From Okapia johnstoni (lineage: Eukaryota > Chordata > Mammalia > Artiodactyla > Giraffidae): 64,000 nucleotides of DNA. Positions 1-12,862 of this stretch are shown here, one piece after another. The notes under the pieces are model-generated. The model was given only the letters and a program-made list of their open reading frames with translations, did no database searches and was not told where the DNA came from. The position numbers were made by a program, and so were the translations under genes. Position 1 is the stretch's first letter, and each line of letters starts with the position of its first letter. The stretch is taken from contig CM044311.1 of NCBI GenBank assembly GCA_024291935.2, positions 15,289,001 through 15,353,000 of the forward strand, read 5' to 3'.

Positions 1-188
1 AAGACTAACTCACTCAGAACCTTGCAAACATGGTTGCTGTCTGCTCTAGAGATCACCAGAGGTGGACAGCACAGAACAGTATTTTATAACTGGAGGACAA
101 CCCTGCCAGTGGACAAATTACTTTACGTCCCTCTGACAATTCCTTTTTTTGGAGGGAGGGAGAGAAGGGACAGGAATAGTACTTCATG

Positions 189-229
189 CTGCTGTTGTTC
201 AGTCGCTTCGTCCTGTCCGACTCTGCTGG
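189..229 (-). repeat. Bov-tA SINE fragment
   Basis: About 40 bases match the tail half of a Bov-tA SINE read in reverse (gttcagtcgcttcg followed by tgtccgactct). The rest of the element is absent, so this is a relic. Confidence 0.55.
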
Positions 230-292
230 GAGGATCAAATGACATAATATACCTAATGCCCTTAGCAGAGCACCTGACACATACCAGTGTTC
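230..292 (+). repeat. MIR SINE 3' fragment
   Basis: The stretch has the MIR tail pattern: aggatcaaatgacataat, then agcagagcacctgacacata, matching the family's 'gattaaatgagataat ... agcacagtgcctggcacata' region with age-related changes. Confidence 0.55.
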
Positions 293-327
293 CGTAATTG
301 TTAGCGATTATGTGAATTTGATGTTTG

Positions 328-339
328 AAATGTTTTTGA
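328..339 (+). repeat. Target-site duplication, left copy (L1 340-1939)
   Basis: aaatgtttttga here is repeated exactly at 1940-1951, just after the A-rich tail of the L1. This is the signature of target-primed reverse transcription. Confidence 0.85.
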
Positions 340-1939
340 AAACATAAAAGACCCTGAATAGCCAAAGCAACCTTGAAAAAGAAAAACAGAGCTGAAGCAA
401 TCAGGCTCCAGGACTTCAGACTATACTACAAAGCTACAGTAGTCAATGCAGTTCAGTACAGGCACAAAAACAGACATATAGATCAATGGAATAGGAAAGA
501 AAACCAAAAATAAATCCATGCACCTATGTTCTATCTATGAAAAATCGATGACAAAGCAGACAAAATTAATACAATATATACAATAGAGAAGAAAGATCTC
601 TTAAGTGGTGCTAGGAAAACTGGACAGCTAAATGTAAAAGAATTAACTCAGAACATTCTCTAACACCATACACAAAAATAAATGCAAAATGGATTCAAGA
701 CCTAAATGTAAGAATGGATACGATAAAACTCCTAGAGGAAAAAAGAAGCAGAACACTCTGACAAAAATCACAGCGTATCTTTTTGAATTCATCTCCCAGA
801 GCAATGGAAATAAAACAAAAACAAATAGGACCTAATGAAAGTTAAAAGCTTTTGCACTGCAAAGGAAACATTAAACAAAACGAAAAGACAACCTACGAAT
901 GGGAAAAAATATTGCAAATGATGCGACCAACAAGGGATTAGTCTCCAAAACACACGAACAGTTCATACAGCTTAATTTCAAAAACACAAACAACCGAATC
1001 AAAAACATAGGCCGAAGACCTAACACACACTTCTCCAAAGAAGACATACGGATGGCCAAGAGGCACATGAAAAGATGCTCAGCATCACAAACAATGAAAG
1101 AAATGCAAATCAGAACTATAATGGGTATCACCTCACACTAGTCAGAAGGGCCATCATTAAAAAAATCTACAAATAATAAATGCTGAAGAGAGTGTAGAGA
1201 AAAAGGGGCCCTCCTCCAGTGCTGGTGGGAATGTAAATTCATATAGTCACTGTGGAGAACAGTATGGAGGTTCCTTAAAAAACTAAAAACAGAGCTACAT
1301 ACCATCCTACAATCTTGTTCCCAGAGAAAACCGTAATTTGAAAAGATATATGCACTCCAATGTTCACTGCAGCACTGCTTTCAATAACCAAGACACTGAA
1401 GCAATCTAAATATCCATCGACAGATAAACGGATAAAGATGTGGTGTGCATGTGTGTGTATATATATGTGTGTGTGGGGGGGGATATATACATACAATGGA
1501 ATATTACTCAGCCTGAAAAAAAGAATGAAATAATACCGTTTGCAACAAGTATGAACCTAATTAGTATCATACTAAGTAAGCCAGACAAATATCATATATC
1601 GCTTATATGTAGAATCTTAAAGAAAAGATACAAATAAATTTACATATAAAATAGAAATAGACCCACAGACATAGAAAACAAACTTATGCTTACAAAAGGG
1701 GAAAGGAGGGGTGGGGGGGATAAATTAGGAGTTTTGCATTAACATATACACATTACTACACACAAAACCAACCAGGATGTACTATATAGCACAGGGTACT
1801 ATACTCAGTATTCTCAAATAATCTATAAAAAAAAAAAAGAATCTGAATATGTGTGTGTGTGTGTATGTATCTGAATCACTTTGCTATACACTTGAAACTA
1901 ACACCATATTGTAAATCAACTATATTTCAATAAAAAAAT
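340..1939 (+). mobile_element. 5'-truncated L1 LINE with target-site duplications
   Basis: Decayed end of L1 ORF2 plus the 3'UTR. At 345-520 the sequence encodes the L1 ORF2 C-terminal stretch (the 'caggctccaggacttcagactatactacaaagc' region, and 'agatcaatggaatagg'). Positions 1120-1320 carry the familiar 'gggtatcacctcacac ... ggaatgtaaattcat ... tatggaggttcc' block, and the element ends in an A-rich tail near 1930. The 12-base duplication aaatgtttttga flanks it at 328-339 and 1940-1951 without mismatch. The reading frame is broken by many stops. GT/TA microsatellites lie inside the 3' part at about 1438-1500 and 1850-1870. Confidence 0.9.
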
Positions 1940-1951
1940 AAATGTTTTTGA

Positions 1952-2779
1952 GTGGCACCGGGTAACCTTGAAACTGTAAGGAGAGAAGTGTAACAGAATG
2001 TTACTTAGCTTTCCAGTGTTCAATATTGACATAGGTATAATAACATGAACACTGCTAACTGGTTTTCATTTTTCAGAACAAATAATGGAAGACTTAATTA
2101 TGGTTATTAAATGAAATGTAATTATTAACCTTGACAAATAAAGGGGACAGGGTGAGAGATAGAATCAGATAGAACCCAAAGGAAAAGCAGTATTTCTTTA
2201 TGACTTACATGAGTCAAAAGATACTGCCCTGGATACTGTTATCTGCAAACAGATAACATCTTAGGTTCATAAATATATTGAGGCATAAACAAACTAGAGA
2301 GACAGAGGTAACCACCAAAAACATTAAACAGAAGAAACGGATAAAGATGAATATTATCTCTGAAGCCAAACTAGGTGTGTGATAGATGAGACTGCTTTAC
2401 AATAAATCTATTTTTAAATCAAAAACATGTAATACTTTGTAAAAACATAAACCTAAAAGATGTTTAAACAGACGATAAACAAACTCAAAAAAAAAAAAAA
2501 ACAGTGAAACTCAGTTAAAGTCTAAACTGCTGATAACTTGGCTGTGAGTCTTGCAACTTTTTAAAGATTCCTTAAATAGAAAAGGAATTTGATAAACAGA
2601 AAAATCTATCTTTAACCAAAATCTCAGATTACTTTGACAAAACTAGGAGATAGGCAGGGAAGAAAAATATAGTAAGATTTCTTCTTGTTTGGGAACAATG
2701 TTATACATACTGTTTAATATTCCATATTGACAAAGATATCAATTCAAACAGATTCTTTAAAAATTTAAGGGTATCCTTT
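1952..2779. other. AT-rich sequence without a recognised gene
   Basis: No open frame of note and no repeat family I can name. It contains a short A-tract near 2488-2502. It would lie in intron 1 if the minus-strand promoter at 16.5 kb is real. Confidence 0.5.
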
Positions 2780-3022
2780 AGGGAAACAAGCTGTTAAACT
2801 GCCTAACTGACTCATTGGAAGAGACCCTGAGGTTGGGAAAAATTGAAGGCAGGAGGACAAGGGGATGACAGAGAATGAGATGGTTGGATGGCATCACCGA
2901 CTCAACGGACATGATTTTGAGCAAGCTCCAGGAGTTGGTCATAGACAGGGAAGTCTGGCATGCTGCAGTCCATGGGGTCACAAAGAGCCGGACACAAACT
3001 GAGTGCCTGAACTGACAGCATT
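2780..3022 (+). repeat. BovB LINE 3' end
   Basis: Read forward, this matches the last part of BovB: tgactcattggaagagaccc, then gatggttggatggcatcacc, agctccaggagttggt and the end cactgag-tgaactgac. Only the extreme 3' end is present. It encodes no complete domain. Confidence 0.85.
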
Positions 3023-3297
3023 GATTCTCTGAAACCTGTTGTATTTCTGTCAAGAAAACCACTCACATTATAAAATTTGGCAGCTGCTTTGATAACACTG
3101 ATGACTTAAACCACGAGCTGATTCTTTAAGGAGACCAATAAAATTGACAAACTTCTGCAGTCTCACCAAGGAAAATTATGAGAAAAAGAGGAACACACAA
3201 CATTCCCGTTGTCATACAAAAATACTGCAATGGCTCTTAAAATTTCTTGACCCTCCACACATCCTTCGAACCACAGTAAAATTTACTGCTCTCCTTT

Positions 3298-3508
3298 ATA
3301 GCGTTGCTGGTCATGTCCAACTCTTTGCAACTCCATGGACTAGAGCACCCCAGGCTGTGTCTATGGGATTTCTCTGGCAAGTATATTGGAGGAGGTTGTC
3401 ATTTACTTCTCCAAGGGATCTTCCCAACCCAGGGGTCCAACCTGCGTCTCTTGCATCTCCTGCATTAGCAAGTGGAGTCTTTACCATTGCACCACCTGGG
3501 GAACAGCT
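3298..3508 (-). repeat. Bov-tA SINE
   Basis: Reverse-oriented full-length SINE. The Bov-A body (tgtccaactctttgcaactc) comes first and the tRNA-like head, read as 'ttaccattgcaccacctggg', lies at the right end. Divergence is moderate. A short A-rich run follows at 3529-3547. Confidence 0.85.
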
Positions 3509-3739
3509 CCTTTATGGTAAAACTCCTCAAAAAAAGAAAAAAAAAAACTATTTATATTCACACTGTCTCCACTTCCCTCTCTCCCAACTCTTCCCCCTCT
3601 CTCTTCATTTGAGCCCACTAAAATCAAGCCTTCTCCCCTCCACTCCCTGGGAATTACTCTCTGAGGATCAGTGGCCTTCACATCACCAAATGGGAAATTT
3701 TGAGTCTTCTCAGATAGCATCATAGCAACACTGACCAGG

Positions 3740-4110
3740 CTGATCATTGCCTCCCTGAAATCCTTTCTTCACTTGGCTTCCTGGATACCACAGCTGCCTG
3801 ATTGACTGCCTCACAAGCAGCCCCTTGTCAACCTGGTGGATTGCCCCTTCTCCTCCAGAGCTCTAAATGCTGGAGAACCAGGGCCTGGCTCCCATCTCTC
3901 CTTCTCTTTGTAACACTCGCTATGAGAACTCATCCAGACCCATAGCGCGGACACAATCACTGACGGACTTGCTGTATACTCTCGTATTTACACTTGGTCT
4001 AATCTCACCTATTCTCGAACTTTGTACTCATGTAACCAACTGCATACTCAAATTACTACCTGTATGTCAAGAAGACATCTCACATTGAACATGTCCAAAA
4101 ACCTTGGTTC
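3740..4110. repeat. Ancient interspersed repeat, family not settled
   Basis: The stretch 'actgcatactcaaattactacctg ... gaagacatctcacattgaacatgtccaaaa' resembles a common old mammalian repeat of the 'ccaactgcctacttgacatctcc ... caaacttaacatgtcc' type. I cannot assign it to L2 or another family by eye. The 73-codon frame here has no recognisable homology. Confidence 0.35.
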
Positions 4111-5983
4111 CTCGAACTCCAGCTAGGATATATATCAAAATATCGACAATGGTTACATTTAGGTAATTTTTGCTTGTTTCTGCCTTCAAATTCTTAACCA
4201 TAAACACATACTACTCTATAATTAGAAAAATGTTCAAACAGACACAAACTATAAACAAAAATATGTGCCTTCACAAAAAAATGCAGTTCCATTTTGGTTG
4301 TCTTTAGGGCTCCCAAGGAATGCCAATTACTTTTTTCCCCCTTTATAATGTATCTTTTCTCCAGTCATCAGTAGATATTGATTTATCACTGCCTGGAAAA
4401 TTCATGGGCAACTCTAAAACAATGTTTTAAATCAGGCTCCACTGATATCTTCACATTAATTACAAAAGAATTAAATTTCATAGAAATTTTAAAAGATGCT
4501 TTGATGTGGGAAAAGAAGACCCTGTTACAGGAAAATAAGAAAAGATCCATCAAGTCCAGTCTGGCTCTGTGAACACAGGCAAATGCGCATCCTTGCGAGT
4601 TAAGCAGGGAGCCCTTGCCCTACGTGTGTCCGAAAGGCCTTTGAAAAAGATAAAGAGCTACACACCAGATACAAAGAATTATGACAGGAAAAAGAAAATC
4701 AATTTTAGCACCACCGGCAGCATGATACTGGGAAGAACAAGTACTGGGATATAATTAAGGTAATGCAGATACTTCCAACAGTGTTATCTCTAAGATCGCT
4801 AACCTCACCCTACAGGTTCCCCATAAGGAAAACAACATCAACAATTACGTCAAGGACTGAAAGGTTGGCTGCATTTAATAGCACAGTGCCTGGCGTAAGA
4901 CTTATCGTTATTAATCCCAACTTTATGCAAGTGACCAAAAGAAAACTACATTTTCCAAGGTTCTACAAACCCAAAAAGTTAAGCTACAAAATACAGAGAT
5001 TCCAGAACCTCTAAGAATGAAAGTATGAGTAAGCCTAGTAATGATATCAACAAGATAAAAAGAAAGTATTAAGATTACACAAGTCTGCTCAAGAGAATGG
5101 ATAATCTTATAGACCCAAAGAATTCCCAACTAAAGGATGACATTCATCCAATACAACACACTTCCGTTACAGATCAGGAAACTGAAGTCCCGAGAGGGTA
5201 GTATCTTAAGGTTAAAAAGGTCTTCTTCAATGTAATTGAAATATTACATTTCAATTCATATTACATGATCTAAACAGTGATGCTCTGTTGAGGACAGGGG
5301 TAAAAGTGAGGAGGAAGAGAACAAAGAATAGAGGGAAATGCCTCAGGTGTCCTCTGTGTGTGATGAGAAAGAACGTTAGACCAAGATTAAAAGCACATTT
5401 AGGGAATAGACATTTCCCCTTATTACACAGTATTTGGTTTGTTAATTTCTGATCAACACTTCTTGAATTACATAAACAATCTCACAGATCATTAAAAAGA
5501 ATCTGACACTAAACTAAGCTGAACTTAAACCAAAGTCTGAAGTTATACCCAATGAAATTTCTGTAGAAATTTAAAAGAAGGACACAGTGCTGGAGATATT
5601 TCACCAAAAGTTACTTTCAATACAGAATAATTAGTGTTCCTGTCCTACATTCATAATGAAATATTCACGCCATTTGTTTTCAAGCTGTAAAAATCATAGC
5701 CGTGATTTACATCATTTATTTCTGATTGCCTAGAGGAAGTGAAAGCCTTAAAACTAGACCTCGGTCAGAATGACCTTCTGTAGGTCTAAGACTTGACAAA
5801 TATAGTATGCAAAGTAACTGAAAACACAGGCAAACCACGGAAAATGGGCCCTTGAAATTCCCAACCACTCCAGAAACACCTTCTCATCCCGACTCCTAAT
5901 AAATATGAGTCAAAAAAAAAAAAGGATTAAGAGGAAAAAACATTAAGTAACAACGTTGATTAAATAAGGCAGCAGTTATAGTA
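4111..5983. other. Unannotated AT-rich stretch with short MIR relics
   Basis: No gene seen. Two small MIR-like cores are present: agcacagtgcctggcgtaag near 4880-4899 and 'ttacagatcaggaaactgaagtcccgagagg' near 5167-5198. A simple A-run lies at 5912-5923. The short frames of 60-83 codons show no family resemblance. Confidence 0.45.
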
Positions 5984-6178
5984 GGTCTTCCCTGGTGGCT
6001 CAGTCGATAAAGAATCTGCCAGCAACACAGGAGACCCAGGTTCAATCAATGGGTAGGGAAGATCCTTTGGAGAAGGGAATGGCTACCCACTCTTGCTTGG
6101 AAAACTCCATGGACAGAGGAGCCTGGCGGGCTACAGTCCACAGGGTCACAAGAGTCAGACACAGCTTAGCAACTAACA
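5984..6178 (+). repeat. Bov-tA SINE
   Basis: Forward SINE: tRNA-like head ttccctggtggctcagtcga, B-box-like ggttcaatca, then the body ending agtcagacacagcttagc and a degenerate (acc)n tail (acaccaccaaccaccaccac). Confidence 0.88.
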
Positions 6179-6811
6179 CCACCAACCACCACCACTGCAG
6201 CTGCAGTAGAGCAATTATAATATGAATCACAGATATGAAACTTTCTAATTTTAGTAGAGGTACTAAACTGAAATGCTTTATTTAAAGATAACCTAATCCA
6301 CTAATCCCTGGTAGGCAGCACAGTGCTAGGTATCTCAACAAACATAGCTAAAACTAAAATTTTTAAATGTTTCTCATTATTGATGTTAACTTGGAATTCA
6401 AAATTACCATCTCTAAAATGGAAAATATCGAGCTGTAGACTTTCCACCTAGCCTTCAAAGAGCTACTTTCCAACATATAATCCCAAGATTTAGTCAGCTA
6501 AGTAATATTAATTTGAGGCCTATTTTTAAAAAAGCTGAAATATTCCTCAGTTCAAATATTATTTGAGGAACAAATGACTAGGCAAATACTATTGTTTTTC
6601 ATCTGAGATGGAAACTGTTTTGGCAGTACTGTCTTTCTAAATTCTATCCAAAAATGTAATACCATTTCAGAAGCCTCCCCTAACCATCTATCACAGCTAT
6701 TCATTATTCTCGATTAGAAAAAGAAAAACACTTATGAGCAGTTACTCTCTATTTGATGAATTTACAACACTAAGTGTTTCTTATGTTATTTGTTTGCCCT
6801 TCCTATGGGAA

Positions 6812-7036
6812 GGGCTGTGCTGTGCGCTGTGTTTAGTCACTCAGCCGTGTCTGACTCTTTGCGACCCCATGGACTGTAGCCTATCAGCCTCCTCTGTCCA
6901 TGGGGATTCCCTGGGCAAGAATACTGGAGTGGGTTGCCATGCCCTCCTCCAGGGGATCTTCCCGACCCAGGGATCGAACCCAGGTCTCCCGCACTGCAGG
7001 TGGATTCTTTACCATCTGAGCCACCAGGGAAGACCT
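6812..7036 (-). repeat. Bov-tA SINE
   Basis: Reverse-oriented and near full length. The body starts at gtgtttagtcactcagccgt and the tRNA-like head ends at gagccaccagggaag. Open frames on both strands here are SINE translations, not genes. Confidence 0.9.
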
Positions 7037-7733
7037 CCCACACCATACAGAGCACCACAAACTGGGATTGAGAAGGAACAAGAATGAAACAAAGCCCTCT
7101 GAACATATCAAAGTGCTGTGAACAGTTTAGAAGTGTGGCAGAAACACTGTAAAACTGAAGTGGAATTATTCTTGAAGTCTGAAAGGTATGGCAAATAAGC
7201 TAACCACAGAACAGCTTTCCCTCCTAGAAAAATGAGTGTGTAAAGAGGGAATGATGGATCTGTTTGTATCCCAGATTAAGTGACGTGGGTTCCAAAGGAT
7301 CCTGGCCAATCCAGGCAATGAACCAACTGCTCAAGCCGGACTAGCCTCACCACTCCTGAGAGCCACAGACATCACAGGCGGGCGTGCCCTACAGAGGCCG
7401 AGAGAGTGGTTCCTCTTGGGTTAGATACAATCAGAAGCTACAAGATACAGGTATATATTCTCCTTTCCCTGCAAGTAGGAGGAGGATCACAGAGAACTGC
7501 AGAAGTGTTCAGAGGACTGAAAGAAATGTGTTATTTCTACACGTAATTTTTGGGGTTGAATGGGCAAATTTTCACAACTTTTAAATCACACTAAAATAAA
7601 ACATTTATGTGATCTGATTGTAAAAATAATACTTGATCATAGTAGGAAATAAGAGGGGAAAAAAAAATCACCTAAAACCCCAAATCCAAAGACAACCACA
7701 TTTTCTTTCTCTACTCGGAAGTACGTGTCTGCA

Positions 7734-7953
7734 GAGCAGCAGTGGCATCTGTACGCTACCACATGTAAAAGAGATAGCTAGTGGGAAGCTGCTGAGCAAC
7801 ACAGGGAGCTCAGCTTGGAGCTCTGTGATGACCTAGGGGGTAGACTGGCAGGACTTGGGGGAGGGGGGAGGCTTAAGAGGTAAAGGATATATGCATACAT
7901 ATAGCTGATTCACTTTGTTGTCCAGCAGAAATATACTCCAACTAAAAAAAAAA
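7734..7953 (+). mobile_element. Short 5'-truncated L1 3' end with target-site duplications
   Basis: About 220 bases of L1 3'UTR: gatagctagtgggaagctgc, gctctgtgatgacctagggg, then tagctgattcactttgttgt and a 12-base A tail. The flanking 15-mers aagtacgtgtctgca (7719-7733) and aagtacctgtctgca (7954-7968) differ by one base, so the insertion limits are well defined. Confidence 0.9.
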
Positions 7954-7968
7954 AAGTACCTGTCTGCA

Positions 7969-9207
7969 TGTAGTGTTGGTATAAGTAGCAGGCAAGGACG
8001 ACACTGCGGGCCATCCTGTATCATGTGCCCTCATCTTCTAACCAAATCCTGATTGTGCCTAAAAGTCTACTCCACCTGAGACCATGAGTTTCTGGGGGTA
8101 GCAAACCCTAGTCCCAACCTAAGACGAATCACAATCCATTTAAGCCAGTCACTGTGGTCCCACTTCCCTTGACACTGACTGGTTTAGACATAAACTTATG
8201 CAATGCTGACTCAACAGAGGAGAGGCTGGGGTGGCATCTACTATGAGGTCTTCGGGAAAGGCTTTTATCACTGATAGAGAGACGTCACAGTAAAAGAAAA
8301 AAAGTCTTCTTCCAAGAAACTTAGTCATATTTACTTGTACACTTGAACTTGTGGCAGTCACCTTGCAACCATAAGAGGAACTAGCCGTGGGCAAAATAAA
8401 CACGTATCCTGCATTTTCAACTTTTTCTCACTGGCCTTACTTTTAAAAACATACACACACAGACACACAATCTTTTTGACCCAACCTCCCCCTACTAAAA
8501 CCTATCTCTCTTCTCTACTCTTCATTGATAAGCTTCTCAAAAGAGCTGAAAAAACAAGCTGTTTCCTCCACTAAACTATGCACTTATCATTGATATTCCT
8601 AGGCTCTTTTAATTTCCCAAAACTTAAGCTTCTCCTAACCTACAGTTTCAAGGCACATTTGACACGCTGCTCTTTTGGCAATGAACACACACTACAGTAA
8701 TGGTTTACCCAGCAGATTATAATCTCTAAAAACACTGCCAATATCTAGAAAAGTATCTGGCATATAAAGCACAAATATTTGTTTCATAAATGAAATGAAA
8801 ATCCAATACCTAACAAACAGGCATATCCAGAATGTTGAAATGAGTGTGGCAACCCTACTATCTACACGCACCAGAGTACGTGTTTGTGTGTGTTAAGCTG
8901 GGGAAAAGAACAGATGCACGGGAAGATAAGAGAGCAAAATGCCTTGAAACTTGAAGACACAATTCTTCTTTACTCTCCAGGGATCAGAGGGCTGGTCAAA
9001 GCTATCTCAATAGGAGAGGTGAGGTCGTTTCCACACTGGTATCTGAGCACCAATGGTGGGAAGGCGTGCCAGTATCTGGGTGACTCTGCCACTGGTCAGC
9101 ACTGCTGCCAATCTGCTCCAGAAAGGAAGAGGTGTCCCAGCCCTCCTGGGGCCTGGAGCTGGCAACGAACCTGACCAGTGACAACAGGCATACCTCAAAG
9201 GCCAAGC
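7969..9207. other. Unannotated non-repetitive stretch
   Basis: No exon or named repeat could be supported. A short ACAC-rich run lies at 8450-8468 and an MIR-like tail (agtatctggcatataaagca) at 8752-8771. Confidence 0.45.
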
Positions 9208-9231
9208 GCACACACACACACACACACACAA
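9208..9231. repeat. (CA)n microsatellite
   Basis: About eleven uninterrupted CA units followed by an A run. Likely polymorphic between individuals. Confidence 0.95.
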
Positions 9232-9571
9232 AAAACCAAAGAAATATATTTAGAGCTTAAATTGTACTTGCAACAGTCCAAGGGACAACGAAGCAGGCAA
9301 AGTTGGTGGCAGTTCCAGATTCAGCCCTACCCAGCACTTCCTTTGCTATGACAAATAGGAATAAAGGGATGTAAGCAAAGAACTCTACTCAGCTGAGCAA
9401 AAATGCTTTTCTACTTCAAAAGTCACTTCCGAGTGTGAAAAAACTGATTGAAAAGGCAATGGCTTTTTTCTTACTTCCCTTTCTCATTTTAGTAATAAAT
9501 CCTATCTAGAGGAGAGTCCTGGGCCATGCTGGGAACACTCCTCAGAAAAACAGTAAATAGACACTAGATAT

Positions 9572-10005
9572 TTTTCCAGTAGTCATGTATGGATGTGAGA
9601 GCTGGACCGTAAAGAAGGCTGAGTGCTGAAGAATTGATGCTTTTGAACTGTGGTGTTGGAGAAGGCTCTTGAGAGTCCCTTGGACTGCAAGGAGATCAAA
9701 CCACGCAATCCTAAAGGAAATCAATCCTGAATATTCATTGGAGGGACTGATACTGAAGCTGAAGTTCCAATACTTTGCCACCTGATGCAAAAAGCCAACT
9801 CATTGGAAAAGACCCTGATGCCGGGCAAGATTGAAGGCAAGAGGAGAAGGGGACAACAGATGATGAGATGGCTGGATGGCATCACCAATTCAATGGACAT
9901 GAGTTTAAGCAAGCTCCAGGAGATGGTGAAGGATAGGGAAGCCTGATGAGCTGTAGTCCATGGAGTTGCAAAGAGTTGGACATGACAGAGAGACTGAACA
10001 ACAAG
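9572..10005 (+). repeat. BovB LINE 3' portion
   Basis: Forward BovB from 'ttccagtagtcatgtatgg' (coding for the RT C-terminal region, VMYGCE-type residues) through ttggactgcaaggagatcaa to the 3' end 'gacatgacagagagactgaac'. In-frame stops (for example just after aaggctgagtgc) make it a relic. Confidence 0.9.
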
Positions 10006-12159
10006 ATACTTTGAAAATGAAAAGTGTCTTGGGCCAAGATCTGATAACCACGGTTTATAAAACAGTTCAGTGCAAAATACACACTAATGAAATTACTGAT
10101 CTTACCAAATACCACTTACTCCAAAAGGACACCCTAATCATTGAAACCTAATAAATTCACTGAAAGACTAATAAATCTTTTATAGCTGCCTATTTTATAG
10201 CAAACTTTCTGAAGGACAAGTATGTCTCCTCACTGATTTAACTGACTTCCAAAAGATGTTGGCACACTTTAGAGGAGAATAAGGTATTAAGGATGTGAAG
10301 ATAGCAGCAAATAGGAAGTGAAGTGGATGGGTCGTACCATTCCAACAGGGTCCTAGGAGGTCACCTCCCTAGGCAAAAACATCTCCCTTGGGAATCCTAG
10401 AGGCTGACCAGTCAGTAAAAAGAGAGATCAGTGTGTGTGTTGGGGAAGAGGGAGGCAGAAGCAGAAGGCAAGACATTCCCTATACACATACCACCACGGT
10501 TAGTCTATAACCTTAGAGGTGGGATACTGCCAATGTCCAGGCTACAAACGAAAGGAAAAAATAACCCCACCACATAAAACGCTTTTTAATGTAATTTGAC
10601 GTTAACGGGGGATGGGGAAATGGAGCGCAGCTGACCACGATGACTAAGATCCCATCTAAGAAGTGACAAAGTGAAAATGACTTCACCAGACAGCACCTGG
10701 GGGACAGTTACTTCCTTACAAAGATATCCTTTGATTACTAAGTTTCCTAAGCCATTAAGAAAATGACCTGTGTTTATTTTTTAAAAGGACATGACTTGCA
10801 CAGAGCTTCAGCTGCATGGAGGTAACATTCTCTTAACGGTGTCAGGACTGAGAAAGGAGCCAGCAGCCCGCCGACTCCATGGCATGCCTGCTGTGCTTCT
10901 AGGACAGTCATTAACAACCAAGATCCTGGCAGCGGATCTGTCTTTGTTTCTTACATTTGCTTGGGGACAATTTTTATGATGCTATTAATATTCTCTAAAC
11001 TGGCCCTGTTCCTCAATAACACAAAGGACTGGTTCTCGAGGAGTGATCATATTAAAGGAGAAGAGTAGCTAGACAATCCAAATTATATTTTGCCCAATCT
11101 AATCCTAAGTCAATTACAAGGACAAAGAAGTCACAAGGCAAATTTTCTTTCTATCTTAGGAGATGAACTAAAGGAACGATTTAAATCCAGCTGCTTCCTC
11201 AATCCTCACACCCATGATGGAAACAGAAAGCAGAATTCTCAATGATCTAGAGTTTTAATTTGGTACACATTTCAAGTAACTTAAGAGTGCAGCAAATACT
11301 GTTTTTTCTTTCACTCTTTCAAAAATTCCCAATTTCCAAAGCACAGAATTAAAATGAATCCACATTATACCACCAATGCAGCATCTGACAGTGTACTGAA
11401 CACACACAGCCGAACCACATTCAATGTTCCATGGAGATAAAACAGAAGACATACATCATTATCAGTAAGAAACTGACACACTCTTGTCAAAAGGATGGTC
11501 AAAACCTTTGACATGACCTTTCTGAACTACTAATAGATGCAAGAAGCTATGTGATAAATATATCCACTGTTCATCATCGATACCTTTCTATATTAATAGA
11601 GGGTCATCATTTTAAAATAAGTGCACCACCTAGACGTAATTGTCAGGTAAATTTACATTGCAAATGTTCACGACATACAAGCAGTAAATGAGAATCAATA
11701 CTAATAAATCAGTTCTGTCTTGATGTTAATAAGCAGAAAGAAAGCAGACAGGTTACTAACCTACCAGACCACAGTGTCCTCAACCAAAAAGGGAGGAATA
11801 AATAGATTAGATGCGGGATGGCAGGTGTTTTCATTTATTAAAAAGCCAATTCCAATTAACTGGTAATAACTGCCTCTAGAGCATTTGGCTGAATTTGGCT
11901 GAAACTGTTTAATCGGCTGATCCCTTTAATAAAAAGCCATGTCCTGTGTTCCTTGCCCTCAGAAGTGGTCTCTGTTCAAGATGCTGCTAGTGATTTGTCA
12001 GAATGTTCACTTGAGTTGTTTTCCTTGTAGCAGCCATGCGTGGCACACCCACGTGCTTCTCTTCAATCTCTCCTCTGATCAATGGTTGAAAGCAGCTCAA
12101 GGAGGCTGCAAGACGGGACTGTAACCAAGTACTTCAATGAACTAAAGAACAGACAATAA
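10006..12159. other. Non-repetitive stretch, nothing assigned
   Basis: About 2.1 kb with no recognisable transposon, RNA gene or supported exon. If the minus-strand promoter near 16.5 kb is real this is intronic. Confidence 0.45.
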
Positions 12160-12385
12160 CAACCAACGCACATTGATGTTTAATGCGGAGCCAGCACTGT
12201 TCTAACCACTTAACACACACTAATGTAATCTGCAACCACCTCTATGACGCAGATTCTATTATCATCATCCCGTTTTACAGATGAGAAAAGAAGGCATGAC
12301 TAAGCGAAGTAACCTGTCTGAGGCTTCACGTCAAGTAAGTAACGGAGCAAGAACCTGACCTTCAGCAGTCTGGCTTTAGGTGACT
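12160..12385 (+). repeat. MIR SINE
   Basis: Near-complete MIR: gccagcactgttctaaccac, then 'ttatcatcatcccgttttacagatgag', then tggctttaggt. Divergence is typical of a Mesozoic-age repeat. Confidence 0.8.
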
Positions 12386-12689
12386 CACTTTCAGTAACTC
12401 TGCTTACTGCTTCTCTGTCAACTGTACAGTGATCAGACCCATCACTTCAGTTCTATCAATGCTATGCACTCAGCCAGAAGCCCAGGTTTCATGGTGGGTG
12501 CACGGCTCTATTTCACCTGCGGTCATGAAATGTCTGCTTTCTCCAAGGGGCCTGGATTCTGGCAGTTAGCTCAAATTACCCATACCCTGGGCTTGGGCAG
12601 ATTACCTTATTTGGCATATTTTTTTAAAATTAAAATAGTTTCATAAGTCATCCATTCCACCACATAAAATACTCCCTCCATTTAGCAGT

Positions 12690-12862
12690 TCGTGCATGTG
12701 TGTGCTAAGTCATGTCCAACTCTTTGTGACCCCACGGATTGTACGGCTCTTCTGTCCCTGGGGATTCTCTAGGCAAGAAAACTGGAGCAGGTTGCCATTC
12801 CCTTCTCCAGGAAATCTTCCCAACCCAGGGATCGAACCCAAGTCTCGTGTGTCTCCTAAGTA
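12690..12862 (-). repeat. Bov-tA SINE, head-truncated
   Basis: Reverse orientation. Body from gtgtgctaagtcatgtccaa through agggatcgaacccaagtctc, ending before the tRNA-like head. Confidence 0.85.

Noticed and set aside
3144..3725. 193-codon plus-strand frame
   Set aside because: Its middle is an antisense translation of a Bov-tA SINE and the rest is a simple extension. No family match.
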